Shown: positions 28,634-37,693 of the stretch, piece after piece | How the letters are laid out: each line of letters starts with the position of its first letter | Numbering within the stretch: position 1 is the stretch's first letter | DNA from: Bacteroidota bacterium | GTDB taxonomy: Bacteria; Bacteroidota; Bacteroidia; Chitinophagales; JADIYW01 | DNA: 64,000 nucleotides | Assembly (NCBI GenBank): GCA_016705125.1 | Contig: JADIYW010000029.1 | Coordinates: 62,001-126,000 of the forward strand | Direction of reading: 5' to 3' | Position numbers and translations under genes: made by a program | The notes under the pieces: model-generated | Database searches by the model: none | Seen by the model: only the letters and a program-made list of their open reading frames with translations | What the model was told of the DNA's origin: nothing

Positions 28634-28652
28634 ACATTAAGCATTAAACTTT
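28614..28652. repeat. AT-rich short repeat right of the inserted gene
   Basis: ATTAAACATTAATC, ATTAAACATTAAGC and ATTAAAC run in tandem from just inside the stop of the four-helix-bundle gene to the murD leader. CATTAAGCATT here is the reverse complement of AATGCTTAATG found near 50400-50440. Confidence 0.7.
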
Positions 28653-28664
28653 TAACAAAAAAAA

Positions 28665-30011
28665 TTGAACATTAAAAATAACATAGTAATATTAGGTGCT
28701 GGCGAAAGTGGGTTAGGAGCTGCTATACTTGCCATCAAACAAGGGGCAACTGTATTTGTGTCCGACAAATCTCCTATTAAAACAAACTATAAAAATGAAT
28801 TACAGTCGCTAAATATTGATTTTGAAGAAGGTGTTCATTCAGAAGAAAAAATATTAAGTGCCGATTTAATTATTAAAAGCCCCGGTATTCCAGATAAAGC
28901 ACCATTAGTGGTAGCTGCAAAGGAGAAAGGTATTCCTATCATTTCTGAAATAGAATATGCATCGAGATATACCAATGCAAAAATTGTTGCTATTACTGGA
29001 TCAAATGGTAAAACTACGACCACTTCCTTACTTTATCATATTTGCAAAAAAGCAGGTCTTAATGTAGGTTTAGGCGGTAACATAGGAACTAGTTTTGCAA
29101 GGCAGGTCGCTAATAATACATTTGATTTATTTGTTTTGGAAATCAGTAGTTTTCAATTAGACGGTTGCTTCGATTTTTGTCCCAACATAAGCATTCTTTG
29201 TAATATCACTGAAGATCATATGGATAGATATGATTATAAAATAGAAAATTATATCAAATCCAAATTTAGAATCGCTCAAAAGCAAACAGCTTCAGATTCA
29301 TTTATTTATTGCGCCGATGATGAAATTAGCCAACAATGGTTGCCTAAGATGAATCTGAAAGCACAAATATTCCCTATTTCTTCCAACCAAGTTTTTCAAG
29401 AAAACGCAGCTTGGAAAGAAGCCCAAAATTTAATTTTTAATCACAACCATAATCAATTTGAAATGCAAGTACACGAATTAGCCTTAACCGGCATGCACAA
29501 CACCTACAACTCAATGGCAGCAGGAATGGCTGCAAAGTTATTAGGCGTAAGAAAAGAAATTATTAGAGAGAGTTTGCAAGACTTTAAAAGCTTGGAACAT
29601 CGTATGGAATTTGTTTCTACCATTAGAGGCATCGACTTTATGAATGATTCAAAGGCAACGAATGTGAATTCAACCTGGTTTGCTCTAGAATCAATCTCTA
29701 AGCCAATTATTTGGATTGCTGGTGGTGTAGACAAAGGCAATGATTATACCCAATTGAAAGAGTTGGTTAAAAATAAAGTAAAGGCAATCGTTTGTTTAGG
29801 CAAGGATAACGAAAAAATACACCATGCTTTTTCGGAGGATGTAGGCTATATTTTAGATACAGATAATGCAGAAGAGGCAGTAGCAATGGCATATAATTTG
29901 GCTGAAAAAGGCGAATTAGTATTATTGTCACCAGCATGTGCTAGTTTCGATTTATTTGAAAATTACGAAGACCGTGGTCGTCAATTTAAAAGGGCTGTAA
30001 TGGCACTATAA
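28665..30011 (+). CDS. murD: UDP-MurNAc-L-Ala:D-Glu ligase MurD
   Basis: A 448-residue Mur ligase adding D-glutamate to UDP-MurNAc-L-Ala. Seen are N-terminal VILGAGESGLGAA, ATP loop AITGSNGKTTTTSLLY, LEISSFQLD, NITEDHMDRYD, and FMNDSKATNV in the central domain. The C-terminal LLSPACASFDLFENYEDRG is diagnostic. The only reasonable start is TTG at 28665, directly after the repeat-rich junction left by the preceding gene, so the original ATG may have been lost. ftsW follows 10 bp later. Confidence 0.95.
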   Translation: MNIKNNIVILGAGESGLGAAILAIKQGATVFVSDKSPIKTNYKNELQSLNIDFEEGVHSEEKILSADLIIKSPGIPDKAPLVVAAKEKGIPIISEIEYASRYTNAKIVAITGSNGKTTTTSLLYHICKKAGLNVGLGGNIGTSFARQVANNTFDLFVLEISSFQLDGCFDFCPNISILCNITEDHMDRYDYKIENYIKSKFRIAQKQTASDSFIYCADDEISQQWLPKMNLKAQIFPISSNQVFQENAAWKEAQNLIFNHNHNQFEMQVHELALTGMHNTYNSMAAGMAAKLLGVRKEIIRESLQDFKSLEHRMEFVSTIRGIDFMNDSKATNVNSTWFALESISKPIIWIAGGVDKGNDYTQLKELVKNKVKAIVCLGKDNEKIHHAFSEDVGYILDTDNAEEAVAMAYNLAEKGELVLLSPACASFDLFENYEDRGRQFKRAVMAL

Positions 30012-30021
30012 ATTAAAAAAA

Positions 30022-31239
30022 ATGCTAACAAAAATAATAAAAAACATTAAGGGCGATAAGCAGATTTGGACAATCATTCTAATTCTGGCTGTTGTATCAC
30101 TTATGGTTGTATATAGTTCTACACGTTCGCTTGCCTATAAATATAGAGGCGGGAATAATGAATTTTATTTATTGAAGCAATTAAGCGTTTTATTGTTTGG
30201 CATTTCTATTACTTTTTTTACACATTTAGTCGATCATCGGTATTTTTCGAGAGTGGCTCAATTGTTTATGATTTTATCGGTTCCATTATTATTATACACA
30301 CTGTTTTTTGGTGTCGAACTTAATGATGCAAAACGATGGGTTACTCTGCCAATTCTAAACTTGACCTTTCAAACTTCCGATTTTGCTAAAATGGCACTTA
30401 TAATGTACACGTCAAGAATGCTTTCAAAGAAACAAGGTGTGATTAAAAGTTTCAAAGAAGGTTTCTTACCAGTAATGATACCTATAATAATGATTGTAGG
30501 ACTTATTTTACCTGAAAACCTTTCTAGTGCCGCTATTTTATTTATGACCAATTTAATTATTATGTTTATTGGTAGGGTAAATATGAAATACATCGGCGCA
30601 ACAATATTTGCAGGTGCTGTGCTATTAGGCGTGGTAATTCTTGTTGGATATTTATCACCTGAAAAGGGAAGAATTTATACATGGAAAAATAGAATAGAGC
30701 AATATGTAAGCGGTGACACTAAAGAATTATCTTATCAGGTACAACAAGCAAATATCGCTGTTGCCAAGGGAGGAGTTATCCGATTCGCTCCTGGAAAAAG
30801 TGAGCAATGCAATTATCTCCCACATCCTTATTCAGATTATATATATGCTACTATTATTGAGGAATATGGATTACTTGGTGGTGCTTTTATAATTTTTGTT
30901 TACCTGTGGCTACTATATCGAATAATTAAATTAGTTAAAGATAGCCCCAGAGCTTTTGGTGCTCTAATGGCTGTAGGATTGGGCATGAGCCTTGTTATTC
31001 AGGCTTTTATTAATATGGGTGTAAGTGTAAATCTATTGCCCGTTACAGGATTAACATTGCCTTTTGTAAGTATGGGCGGGTCTTCTATTTGGTTCAATGG
31101 TTTTGCACTCGGAATAATCTTAAGTGTTAGCCGAGATATTGAAGAAGGAAAAAATGTTAAAGTAAGAAATGTAGATATTGATTCAGATGATTTACCTAAA
31201 AGAAGAAAAAATAATTTAAACCAAGAATTACCAGTGTGA
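30022..31239 (+). CDS. ftsW: Lipid II polymerase FtsW
   Basis: A 405-residue SEDS-family membrane protein with about ten spans. SEDS signatures visible are SLMVVYSSTRSLAYKY at the N-terminus, GAKRWV-like NDAKRWVTLP, the KGG/SEQCNYLPHPYSDYIYA loop, and GLTLPFVSMGGSSIW near the C-terminus. It polymerises glycan strands at the septum together with FtsI. The stop overlaps murG by 4 bp (GTGA). The soluble tail of about 30 residues is Lys/Asp-rich. Confidence 0.95.
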   Translation: MLTKIIKNIKGDKQIWTIILILAVVSLMVVYSSTRSLAYKYRGGNNEFYLLKQLSVLLFGISITFFTHLVDHRYFSRVAQLFMILSVPLLLYTLFFGVELNDAKRWVTLPILNLTFQTSDFAKMALIMYTSRMLSKKQGVIKSFKEGFLPVMIPIIMIVGLILPENLSSAAILFMTNLIIMFIGRVNMKYIGATIFAGAVLLGVVILVGYLSPEKGRIYTWKNRIEQYVSGDTKELSYQVQQANIAVAKGGVIRFAPGKSEQCNYLPHPYSDYIYATIIEEYGLLGGAFIIFVYLWLLYRIIKLVKDSPRAFGALMAVGLGMSLVIQAFINMGVSVNLLPVTGLTLPFVSMGGSSIWFNGFALGIILSVSRDIEEGKNVKVRNVDIDSDDLPKRRKNNLNQELPV

Positions 31240-32345
31240 GTACTATAAAAACACATATTATTATAGCAGGTGGTGGCACGGGAGGACATATATTCCCCGC
31301 CGTGGCTATAGCTCAGGGATTGGAAAAGCGTTTAGGGTCCAATCTTGAATTGTTATTTGTAGGTGCTAAGGGTCGGATGGAAATGGAAAAAGTACCAGCT
31401 CTTGGATATAAAATCGAAGGGTTGGAAGTGGCTGGTTTTCAGCGAAGTTTTTCTACTAAAAACCTGATATTGCCATTTAAAATTATAAAAAGCATTTTTC
31501 AGGCTTTTCGTATTATACGAAATTTTAAGCCTAAATTAGCAGTTGGAGTAGGTGGATATGCGAGTGGACCAATGTTATTTGTGGCGGCTATTTGTGGCGT
31601 TCCAATTGTAATACAGGAACAAAATTCATACCCAGGCATTACCAATAAGATTTTATCTAGATGGGCAAAAAGAATATTTGTTGCCTACGATGGTTTAGAT
31701 GTTTTTTTTGATAAAGAAAAAATACAATTTTTTGGCAATCCAATAAGGAAAGATATTGCTGGCATTTTGCCAAGTAAAGAAAGTGCTTCGCGTTTTTTTA
31801 AGTTAAACTCAAATAAAAAAACCATTTTGATAATTGGAGGTAGTTTGGGCGCCCGTACTTTAAATCAAAGTGTTGAACCTTTTTTAAAACAGATTGAAGA
31901 GCAAAATTATCAATTGATTTGGCAAACAGGTAAATTGTATTTTGATGCCATTCAAAATCGAGTAGGAGACAAAACAGACAATGGAATAATTACAACAGAA
32001 TTTCTGATGCGTATGGATATGGCTTACGCTGCGGCTGATATTATTATCTCTAGAGCTGGGGCATTGTCTATTTCTGAACTTTGCATTATTGGCAAACCCG
32101 TTATTTTTGTTCCATCTCCAAATGTATCAGAAGATCATCAAACCAAAAATGCCATGGCTTTGGTGGATAAAAATGCAGCGATTTTAGTTAAAGATGGTGA
32201 AGCAAAGGAAAAATTATTGCCGATAGCATTTGATTTATTGAAAAACGAAACATCGATGGTTAATTTGAGTGCACAAATATCCAAATTGGCTAAGCCCACT
32301 GCTAGTGAAGATATAGTAAATGGAATAATAAGCTTGATAAAATAA
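31236..32345 (+). CDS. murG: UDP-GlcNAc:lipid I GlcNAc-transferase MurG
   Basis: A 369-residue GT-B glycosyltransferase on the inner membrane face, converting lipid I to lipid II. Visible are GGGTGGHIFPAVAIA (about residues 11-25), GVGGYASGPMLF, QEQNSYPGITNK, IIGGSLGARTLN and the UDP-GlcNAc-binding ISRAGALSISEL. The GTG start overlaps the ftsW stop (GTGA), so translation is coupled. murC begins after 1 bp. Confidence 0.97.
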   Translation: MSTIKTHIIIAGGGTGGHIFPAVAIAQGLEKRLGSNLELLFVGAKGRMEMEKVPALGYKIEGLEVAGFQRSFSTKNLILPFKIIKSIFQAFRIIRNFKPKLAVGVGGYASGPMLFVAAICGVPIVIQEQNSYPGITNKILSRWAKRIFVAYDGLDVFFDKEKIQFFGNPIRKDIAGILPSKESASRFFKLNSNKKTILIIGGSLGARTLNQSVEPFLKQIEEQNYQLIWQTGKLYFDAIQNRVGDKTDNGIITTEFLMRMDMAYAAADIIISRAGALSISELCIIGKPVIFVPSPNVSEDHQTKNAMALVDKNAAILVKDGEAKEKLLPIAFDLLKNETSMVNLSAQISKLAKPTASEDIVNGIISLIK

Positions 32346-32346
32346 G

Positions 32347-33699
32347 ATGGAATTAAATAAAATACATAAAGTTTATTTTTTGGGTATCGGCGGCATCGGC
32401 ATGAGTGCCTTGGCGCGTTTTTTCAAAAACATAGGTAAAGAAGTAGCTGGCTATGATAAAACACCGACTGAATTAACCGAAAGACTCATCGCTGAAGGTA
32501 TTTCCATTACATTTGAAGATAGTTTGGATACAATGATGATTAATCCAGATTTATTGGTGTTTACTCCTGCAATTCCAAAAAATCATTTGCAATTAAATGA
32601 ATATAAGGATAAAGGTTTTCGATTGTATAAAAGAGCAGAAGTATTGGGCTTAATTGCTAATTCAATGTTTAATATTTCAATAGGAGGCTCACACGGAAAG
32701 ACTTCAACCTCCTCCATTACTGCGCATATTTTTAAAAATTCTGGCGAGGATGTAGCTGCTTTTTTGGGTGGAATTGCTGTAAACTATCATTCCAATTTCC
32801 TGCAAGGGAATAAATACGCAATTGCCGAGGCAGATGAATTCGACAGGTCGTTCTTACAATTAAATCCTAATATATTATTGCTTACTTCCATTGATACAGA
32901 TCATTTGGATATTTATGGGTCATTTGAAAATATTTTAGCTTCATTTAAACTATTTACCCATAATTTAAGACCAAAAGGGAAATTAATTTTAAATAGCCGA
33001 GTGGATAAATCAGTTGTTCATACTAATCAATCGGTATTTTATTATAGTTTGGATGATGAGAAGGCAGATTTTTATGGTCACAATATTAGAATAGAAAACG
33101 GAGCTTATATTTTTGATGTAAAAACACCAAATGGATTATGGACTAATTTGGTTTCTAATTATGGAGGAAGGCATAATATTGAAAACGCAGTAGGGGCTTT
33201 GTCTATTGCATTTTTTGCAGGTATTAAAGAGGAAAAAATTAGAACAGCGATTGAATCTTTTAAAGGTGTTAAACGTAGATTTGAAGTGCATATAAAAAGG
33301 GACAACAAAGTATATATTGATGATTATGCCCACCATCCACGTGAAATAGATGCCACTTTAAGTGCGGTAAAAGAACTATATCCCAACAAAAAAATAACAG
33401 CATGTTTTCAGCCACATTTATTTTCACGTACTAATGATTTGTATAAGGAATTTGGCGAGAGCCTTTCGAAAATAGATCAAGTTATTTTATTGGATATTTA
33501 CCCAGCCCGCGAATTGCCGATGGAAGGCGTAACTAGTCAACTTATTTTTGACTGTATAGTTGGTGCAGATAAATACCTAATTACCAAAAGTCAATTATTG
33601 CCACTTTTGGAAAATTTGAATACCGAGGTATTTGTAACTATTGGAGCAGGCGATATAGATACGATGATTCAACCAATTATTGACTTATTTAAAGCATAA
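32347..33699 (+). CDS. murC: UDP-MurNAc:L-alanine ligase MurC
   Basis: A 450-residue Mur ligase, the first amino acid-adding step of the stem peptide (L-Ala onto UDP-MurNAc). Features are LGIGGIGMSALARFF at the N-terminus, ATP loop GGSHGKTSTSS (note His-Gly-Lys, as expected for MurC), EADEFDRSFL, SIDTDHLDIY, YIDDYAHHPREI and CFQPHLFSRT. It lies in the normal place for Bacteroidota, between murG and ftsQ. Confidence 0.97.
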   Translation: MELNKIHKVYFLGIGGIGMSALARFFKNIGKEVAGYDKTPTELTERLIAEGISITFEDSLDTMMINPDLLVFTPAIPKNHLQLNEYKDKGFRLYKRAEVLGLIANSMFNISIGGSHGKTSTSSITAHIFKNSGEDVAAFLGGIAVNYHSNFLQGNKYAIAEADEFDRSFLQLNPNILLLTSIDTDHLDIYGSFENILASFKLFTHNLRPKGKLILNSRVDKSVVHTNQSVFYYSLDDEKADFYGHNIRIENGAYIFDVKTPNGLWTNLVSNYGGRHNIENAVGALSIAFFAGIKEEKIRTAIESFKGVKRRFEVHIKRDNKVYIDDYAHHPREIDATLSAVKELYPNKKITACFQPHLFSRTNDLYKEFGESLSKIDQVILLDIYPARELPMEGVTSQLIFDCIVGADKYLITKSQLLPLLENLNTEVFVTIGAGDIDTMIQPIIDLFKA

Positions 33700-33701
33700 A
33701 T

Positions 33702-34463
33702 ATGAACAACAAACACAAAAACATATTGCTTAAAATAGGATTCTTGACGCTAATGGTCGGTTTTGCAGTTTTATTGTTGATTGCAAAAATAAAGAGAGAA
33801 CAAACTTTTAAATCGGATGCAAACATTAAAATAAATCATCTAGATGGAAATTATTTAATAGATGAACAAACTATTTTAAATACTATCAAAAGAAAGTTTC
33901 CAATAAATCAAAAAATTGATACTCGATATTTGGAAAATTTAGAAAATTTCCTGAAAATTAATCCTCAAGTCAAGGAGGCACAGGCATTTATCGACAATAG
34001 TGGAAAACTAAATGTGTCTATTACACAAAGACGCCCTATTTTGCGAGTGATTACCCGTGATGGGCTCAATTTCTATATAGATAAAGAAGGAGAAAAGTTT
34101 CCAACTTCTAAATTGTATACTGTTAAAGTACCTGTAGTTACAGGAATTTCGACAGAAAAAAATGGGTCGGTGGGTAAAATAAAAGGGAAGTTCTTGTTAA
34201 GGGTTTTGGTGGTTCAAAATTATATTGCAGAAGACCAATTTCTTGCAGCACTTTTTGGGCAAATGATGGTAAAAGACAATGGAGAAATACTTTTAATTCC
34301 AAGGATAGGTGATTTTGCGATTGAATTGGGTGATGAAACCGAACTGACTGAAAAATTTAAAAATCTTAAAATATTCATTGGCGAGGGATTGAAAAACGTG
34401 GGATGGGAAAAATATAAGAATATAAACGTAAAATATAAAGGACAAGTAATCTGTACAAAATAA
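33702..34463 (+). CDS. ftsQ: Cell division protein FtsQ
   Basis: A 253-residue bitopic protein. One membrane span near the N-terminus (about 10-27) is followed by a POTRA-like segment (about 40-115; NYLIDEQTILNTIKRKFPI, then INPQVKEAQAFIDNSGKLNV) and a beta domain. Sequence divergence from E. coli is high, but position before ftsA and topology are decisive. FtsQ recruits FtsL and DivIC/FtsB to the divisome. The gene is 2 bp after murC and 6 bp before ftsA. Confidence 0.88.
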   Translation: MNNKHKNILLKIGFLTLMVGFAVLLLIAKIKREQTFKSDANIKINHLDGNYLIDEQTILNTIKRKFPINQKIDTRYLENLENFLKINPQVKEAQAFIDNSGKLNVSITQRRPILRVITRDGLNFYIDKEGEKFPTSKLYTVKVPVVTGISTEKNGSVGKIKGKFLLRVLVVQNYIAEDQFLAALFGQMMVKDNGEILLIPRIGDFAIELGDETELTEKFKNLKIFIGEGLKNVGWEKYKNINVKYKGQVICTK

Positions 34464-34469
34464 AGTAAA

Positions 34470-35852
34470 ATGAAGGACCAAATAATTCATGCAATTGATA
34501 TCGGAACGACAAAAATTGCAGCAATAGCAGCAAAGATAAATCAATTTGGAAAAATTGAAATTTTAGGAATTGGCAATTCCCCATCCTTTGGTGTAAAAAG
34601 AGGTGTTGTAATTAATATCGACAGAACGGTGCATGCCATCCAAAAAGCAGTGGAAGAGTGTGAAAAGCAATCTGAAACTAAATTTGCAGATGCCTACGTA
34701 GGCATTGCTGGGCAACATATAAAAAGTTTACAACATCGAGGTATTTTGACAAGAGATAGTTTGGATTTGGAAATTAGCCAGTCTGATATTGACAGAATCA
34801 TAAAAGATATGAGCAAATTGTCTCTTCCTCCTGGAGACAAAATAATCCATGTATTGCCACAGGAATATATTGTTGATAACGAGCAAGGGATAAAAGAACC
34901 CGTTGGAATGGCTGGAATGCGCTTAGAAGGCAATTTTCATATTGTAACTGGTCAAATTAGCCATATTCAAAATATTAATCGTTCGCTTACACGAGCTGGT
35001 ATGCCTGAACCGACAATTGTTTTGGAGCCATTGGCTTCTGCAGCGGCAGTTATCTCTGCTGAAGAAATGGAAGCTGGTGTTTGTTTGGTTGATATTGGTG
35101 GAGGCACAACCGATGTTGCCATTTTTGAGGATGGTATTATTCGTCATACAGCTGTAATTCCCTTCGGTGGCGATGTAATAACTGAGGATATCAAGCAAGG
35201 ATGTATGATTTTACGTGATCAGGCAGAGCGTTTGAAAGTAAAATTTGGTTCTGCTTTAGCACTTGAGGCGATGGAAAATGAAATTGTAGCTATCCCTGGT
35301 TTGAGGGGTACAACTCATAAGGAAATAACCGTTAAAAATTTGTCTCATATTATTATGGCTCGAATGAATGAAATTTTGGAGCATGTATATTATGAGTTAA
35401 AATCTACTGGATATGATAAAAAATTGATAGGTGGTTTGGTTATTACCGGTGGTGGTTCTCAATTAAAAAATTTGGTGCAATTGGCCCAATATGTTACAGG
35501 AATGGATGCTCGTATTGGCTTTCCAAATGAACATGTGAGTTCCTCTAAAATAAAAGAATTTGCCAATCCGATGTATGCTACAGGAATTGGTTTGATAATG
35601 AGGGGTTTTGAGGACATTGAAAAAAAGAAAGCAAGAGGAGAGTATGTTCAACCTAAGCAAGAGGTAATACACAAAACCAAAGAAATTATCCACAGGAATG
35701 AGCAATTAGAAGAGAAAAAAGAGCCAAATAAAGCTGAGTTAGAAGATATAACTACCTCAAAACCAAAGAGATCTTTTATTCCAGATATACTAAAAAATGC
35801 AAAAAAGTGGTTTGAAGATGATTTCGGTGAAGATTTTTCAGATACCAAATAA
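34470..35852 (+). CDS. ftsA: Cell division protein FtsA
   Basis: A 460-residue actin-like protein. Nucleotide-binding elements are AIDIGTTKIAAIAA (phosphate 1) and CLVDIGGGTTDVAIFEDG (phosphate 2), with the adenosine motif GGLVITGGGSQLKN. The SHS2 insertion (1C) precedes residue 160. FtsA anchors FtsZ to the membrane. The C-terminus is unusually long and charged (about 380-460, Glu/Lys-rich) and ends with a likely amphipathic tether (LKNAKKWFEDDFGED). ftsZ follows after 32 bp. Confidence 0.96.
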   Translation: MKDQIIHAIDIGTTKIAAIAAKINQFGKIEILGIGNSPSFGVKRGVVINIDRTVHAIQKAVEECEKQSETKFADAYVGIAGQHIKSLQHRGILTRDSLDLEISQSDIDRIIKDMSKLSLPPGDKIIHVLPQEYIVDNEQGIKEPVGMAGMRLEGNFHIVTGQISHIQNINRSLTRAGMPEPTIVLEPLASAAAVISAEEMEAGVCLVDIGGGTTDVAIFEDGIIRHTAVIPFGGDVITEDIKQGCMILRDQAERLKVKFGSALALEAMENEIVAIPGLRGTTHKEITVKNLSHIIMARMNEILEHVYYELKSTGYDKKLIGGLVITGGGSQLKNLVQLAQYVTGMDARIGFPNEHVSSSKIKEFANPMYATGIGLIMRGFEDIEKKKARGEYVQPKQEVIHKTKEIIHRNEQLEEKKEPNKAELEDITTSKPKRSFIPDILKNAKKWFEDDFGEDFSDTK

Positions 35853-35884
35853 GTTGTTAAATTTACCATGTAAACAATTATAAT

Positions 35885-37384
35885 ATGCAATTCGACTTTC
35901 AAGAGGATCCATCAGCGTCTATTATTAAGGTAATAGGAATAGGTGGTGGCGGTAATAACGCAGTAAATTTTATGTATAACCTTGGTATTTCTGGGGTAAA
36001 TTTCGTGGTTTGTAATACGGATGCTCAGGCTTTAGAAAAAAGTCCAGTACCAACGAAAATTCAATTAGGACCAAGTCTAACTGACGGCAGAGGTGCTGGA
36101 GCAGTGCCTGAAGTAGGCAAAGCGGCTACTATAGAATCAGAAGAGGAAATTAGAGCAATATTGGCAAAAAACACTAAAATGTGTTTTGTTACTGCTGGTA
36201 TGGGTGGTGGTACTGGTACTGGTGGTGCCCCTGTGGTTGCGCGCATTGCAAGAGAATTGGGAATATTAACTGTGGGAATCGTAACCGTTCCATTTGAATT
36301 TGAAGGTAAGTCTAAAAGAGATAAAGCTGCAAATGGACTTGAGGAATTAAAAGAAAATGTAGATGCTATTATTGTTATCAGTAACAATAAATTGAAAGAG
36401 ATTTATGGCAATTTAAGCCTTACTGATGCATTTTCTCAAGCAGATAATATTCTTGCCACAGCTGCAAAAGGAATTTCTGAGATTATTACAAAACCAGGCT
36501 TGGTAAACGTGGATTTTGAGGATGTAAAAACGGTAATGAAAAATAGTGGTGTAGCCATTATGGGATCAGGTAGCGCATCAGGCGAAAATAGAGCTTTGAA
36601 AGCTATTGATGCTGCACTTACTTCACCTTTGTTGAGTGATAATGATATTTATGGAGCAAGAGGCATTTTGCTTTATATCAACTCAGGTTCTTCTGAAGTT
36701 ACAATGGATGAGGTTAGTCAAATTACAGGTCTGGTACAACAAGCAGCAAGCAATGATACAGAGCTAATTTGGGGTATTTGTCATGATAATTCGCTTGGCG
36801 ATGAAATCCATGTAACCTTAATCGCAACTGGTTTTCAAACAGGCGTGTATAATACCAAAAAGCCGGTTGAAGTAGTTAAGCAATTTCTTGATCAAGAAGT
36901 GGAAATTAAAGCACCAATAGTGGAAGAAAAAAAGGTGGAAATTTTTGAACCTGAATTAACAACAATTAAAAAGGAAGAGCCAGTTTTCACTAATAATAAT
37001 GGAAGTTTTACGCTTTTTAACAAAGCTGAACGAGAAGTGATCACTCCAGTAAGCGCCGAAAAAAAGCAATTCGATTTATTTGGACATAATATTCCTGCAG
37101 AAGATAAAATTTCTGATGAAGAATTTCAAAGATTGCACATGGAACGCTTGAAAGCGATTAAATCAATGGTAAACATATCTAAACAAAAAAATAGCGATAA
37201 TATTTTTGAATTGGAGCGTGTGCCTGCTTATGAGCGTCAAAATATGCAAATCAATAACGATAAAATTTATTCAACTGAATCACATTTCTCTAAATTTAAC
37301 TTAGAAGAAAATGATGCTGCTGAAGAAAGTGGAGATAGGTTTGAATTTAAAAAGAATTCATTTCTCGACGAGAAAGCAGATTAG
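35885..37384 (+). CDS. ftsZ: Cell division GTPase FtsZ
   Basis: A 499-residue tubulin homologue that forms the Z ring. The GTP site motif GGGTGTG lies at 107-113 (AGMGGGTGTGGAP), with the N-terminal IGIGGGGNNAVNFM and the T7 loop VNVDFEDVKTVM. A charged linker (about 330-440) precedes a C-terminal core recognisable as RVPAYERQ, the FtsA-binding segment in Bacteroidota style. A further acidic tail of about 45 residues follows, longer than usual. A terminator closes the dcw operon 20 bp on. Confidence 0.97.
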   Translation: MQFDFQEDPSASIIKVIGIGGGGNNAVNFMYNLGISGVNFVVCNTDAQALEKSPVPTKIQLGPSLTDGRGAGAVPEVGKAATIESEEEIRAILAKNTKMCFVTAGMGGGTGTGGAPVVARIARELGILTVGIVTVPFEFEGKSKRDKAANGLEELKENVDAIIVISNNKLKEIYGNLSLTDAFSQADNILATAAKGISEIITKPGLVNVDFEDVKTVMKNSGVAIMGSGSASGENRALKAIDAALTSPLLSDNDIYGARGILLYINSGSSEVTMDEVSQITGLVQQAASNDTELIWGICHDNSLGDEIHVTLIATGFQTGVYNTKKPVEVVKQFLDQEVEIKAPIVEEKKVEIFEPELTTIKKEEPVFTNNNGSFTLFNKAEREVITPVSAEKKQFDLFGHNIPAEDKISDEEFQRLHMERLKAIKSMVNISKQKNSDNIFELERVPAYERQNMQINNDKIYSTESHFSKFNLEENDAAEESGDRFEFKKNSFLDEKAD

Positions 37385-37404
37385 TATAAAATATTAGTTA
37401 TAAG

Positions 37405-37431
37405 AAAAAAGGGACTTTGTTTCCCTTTTTT
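37405..37431 (+). terminator. Rho-independent terminator of the dcw operon
   Basis: AAAAAAGGGA (37405-37414) pairs with TCCCTTTTTT (from 37422) around a 7-nt loop, ending in a T-run. Confidence 0.85.
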
Positions 37432-37526
37432 TGTTTTATGATAAATCCTAATCAATGCAGTAATTTTTAGGCTCTATTGTAGACTAGAACAGACTTCGGA
37501 ATCTATTTTTACAATATCGTTTTGTA

Positions 37527-37558
37527 TTTGTTTTTTCCTTTTTTATTTACGACATTTG
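37527..37558 (+). promoter_or_regulatory. Candidate promoter of tRNA-Ser
   Basis: TTTG at 37527-37530, a 20-nt spacer, then GACATTTG at 37551-37558, a 7-of-8 match to TAnnTTTG. Both the -33 and -7 elements of the Bacteroidota consensus are present at correct spacing, 15 nt before the tRNA. Confidence 0.5.
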
Positions 37559-37573
37559 CAGTCTGAATTTTAA

Positions 37574-37661
37574 GGATAGGTGTCCGAGTGGCTTAAGGAG
37601 CACGCTTGGAAAGCGTGTGTAGGTCAAAAGCTTACCGCGGGTTCGAATCCCGCCCTCTCCG
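37574..37661 (+). tRNA. tRNA-Ser (anticodon GGA)
   Basis: A class II tRNA of 88 nt. The D-arm is GTCCGAGTGGCTTAAGGAGC-like; the anticodon stem-loop is CACGC TTGGAAA GCGTG with anticodon GGA (reads UCC/UCU). A long variable arm (GTAGG paired with CTTAC) marks serine identity, and the T-arm is GCGGG TTCGAAT CCCGC. The acceptor stem GGATAGG/CCTCTCC has one mismatch (T at position 4 against C at 69). The CCA end is not encoded. Confidence 0.95.
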
Positions 37662-37673
37662 CTACAATGAATG

Positions 37674-37691
37674 AATGCCCGTAAGGGCATT
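37674..37691 (+). terminator. Hairpin between tRNA-Ser and meaB
   Basis: AATGCCC (37674-37680), loop GTAA, GGGCATT (37685-37691), then a weak T-rich stretch. It plausibly ends the tRNA transcript and, read backwards, sits just past the meaB stop. Confidence 0.65.
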
Positions 37692-37693
37692 TG

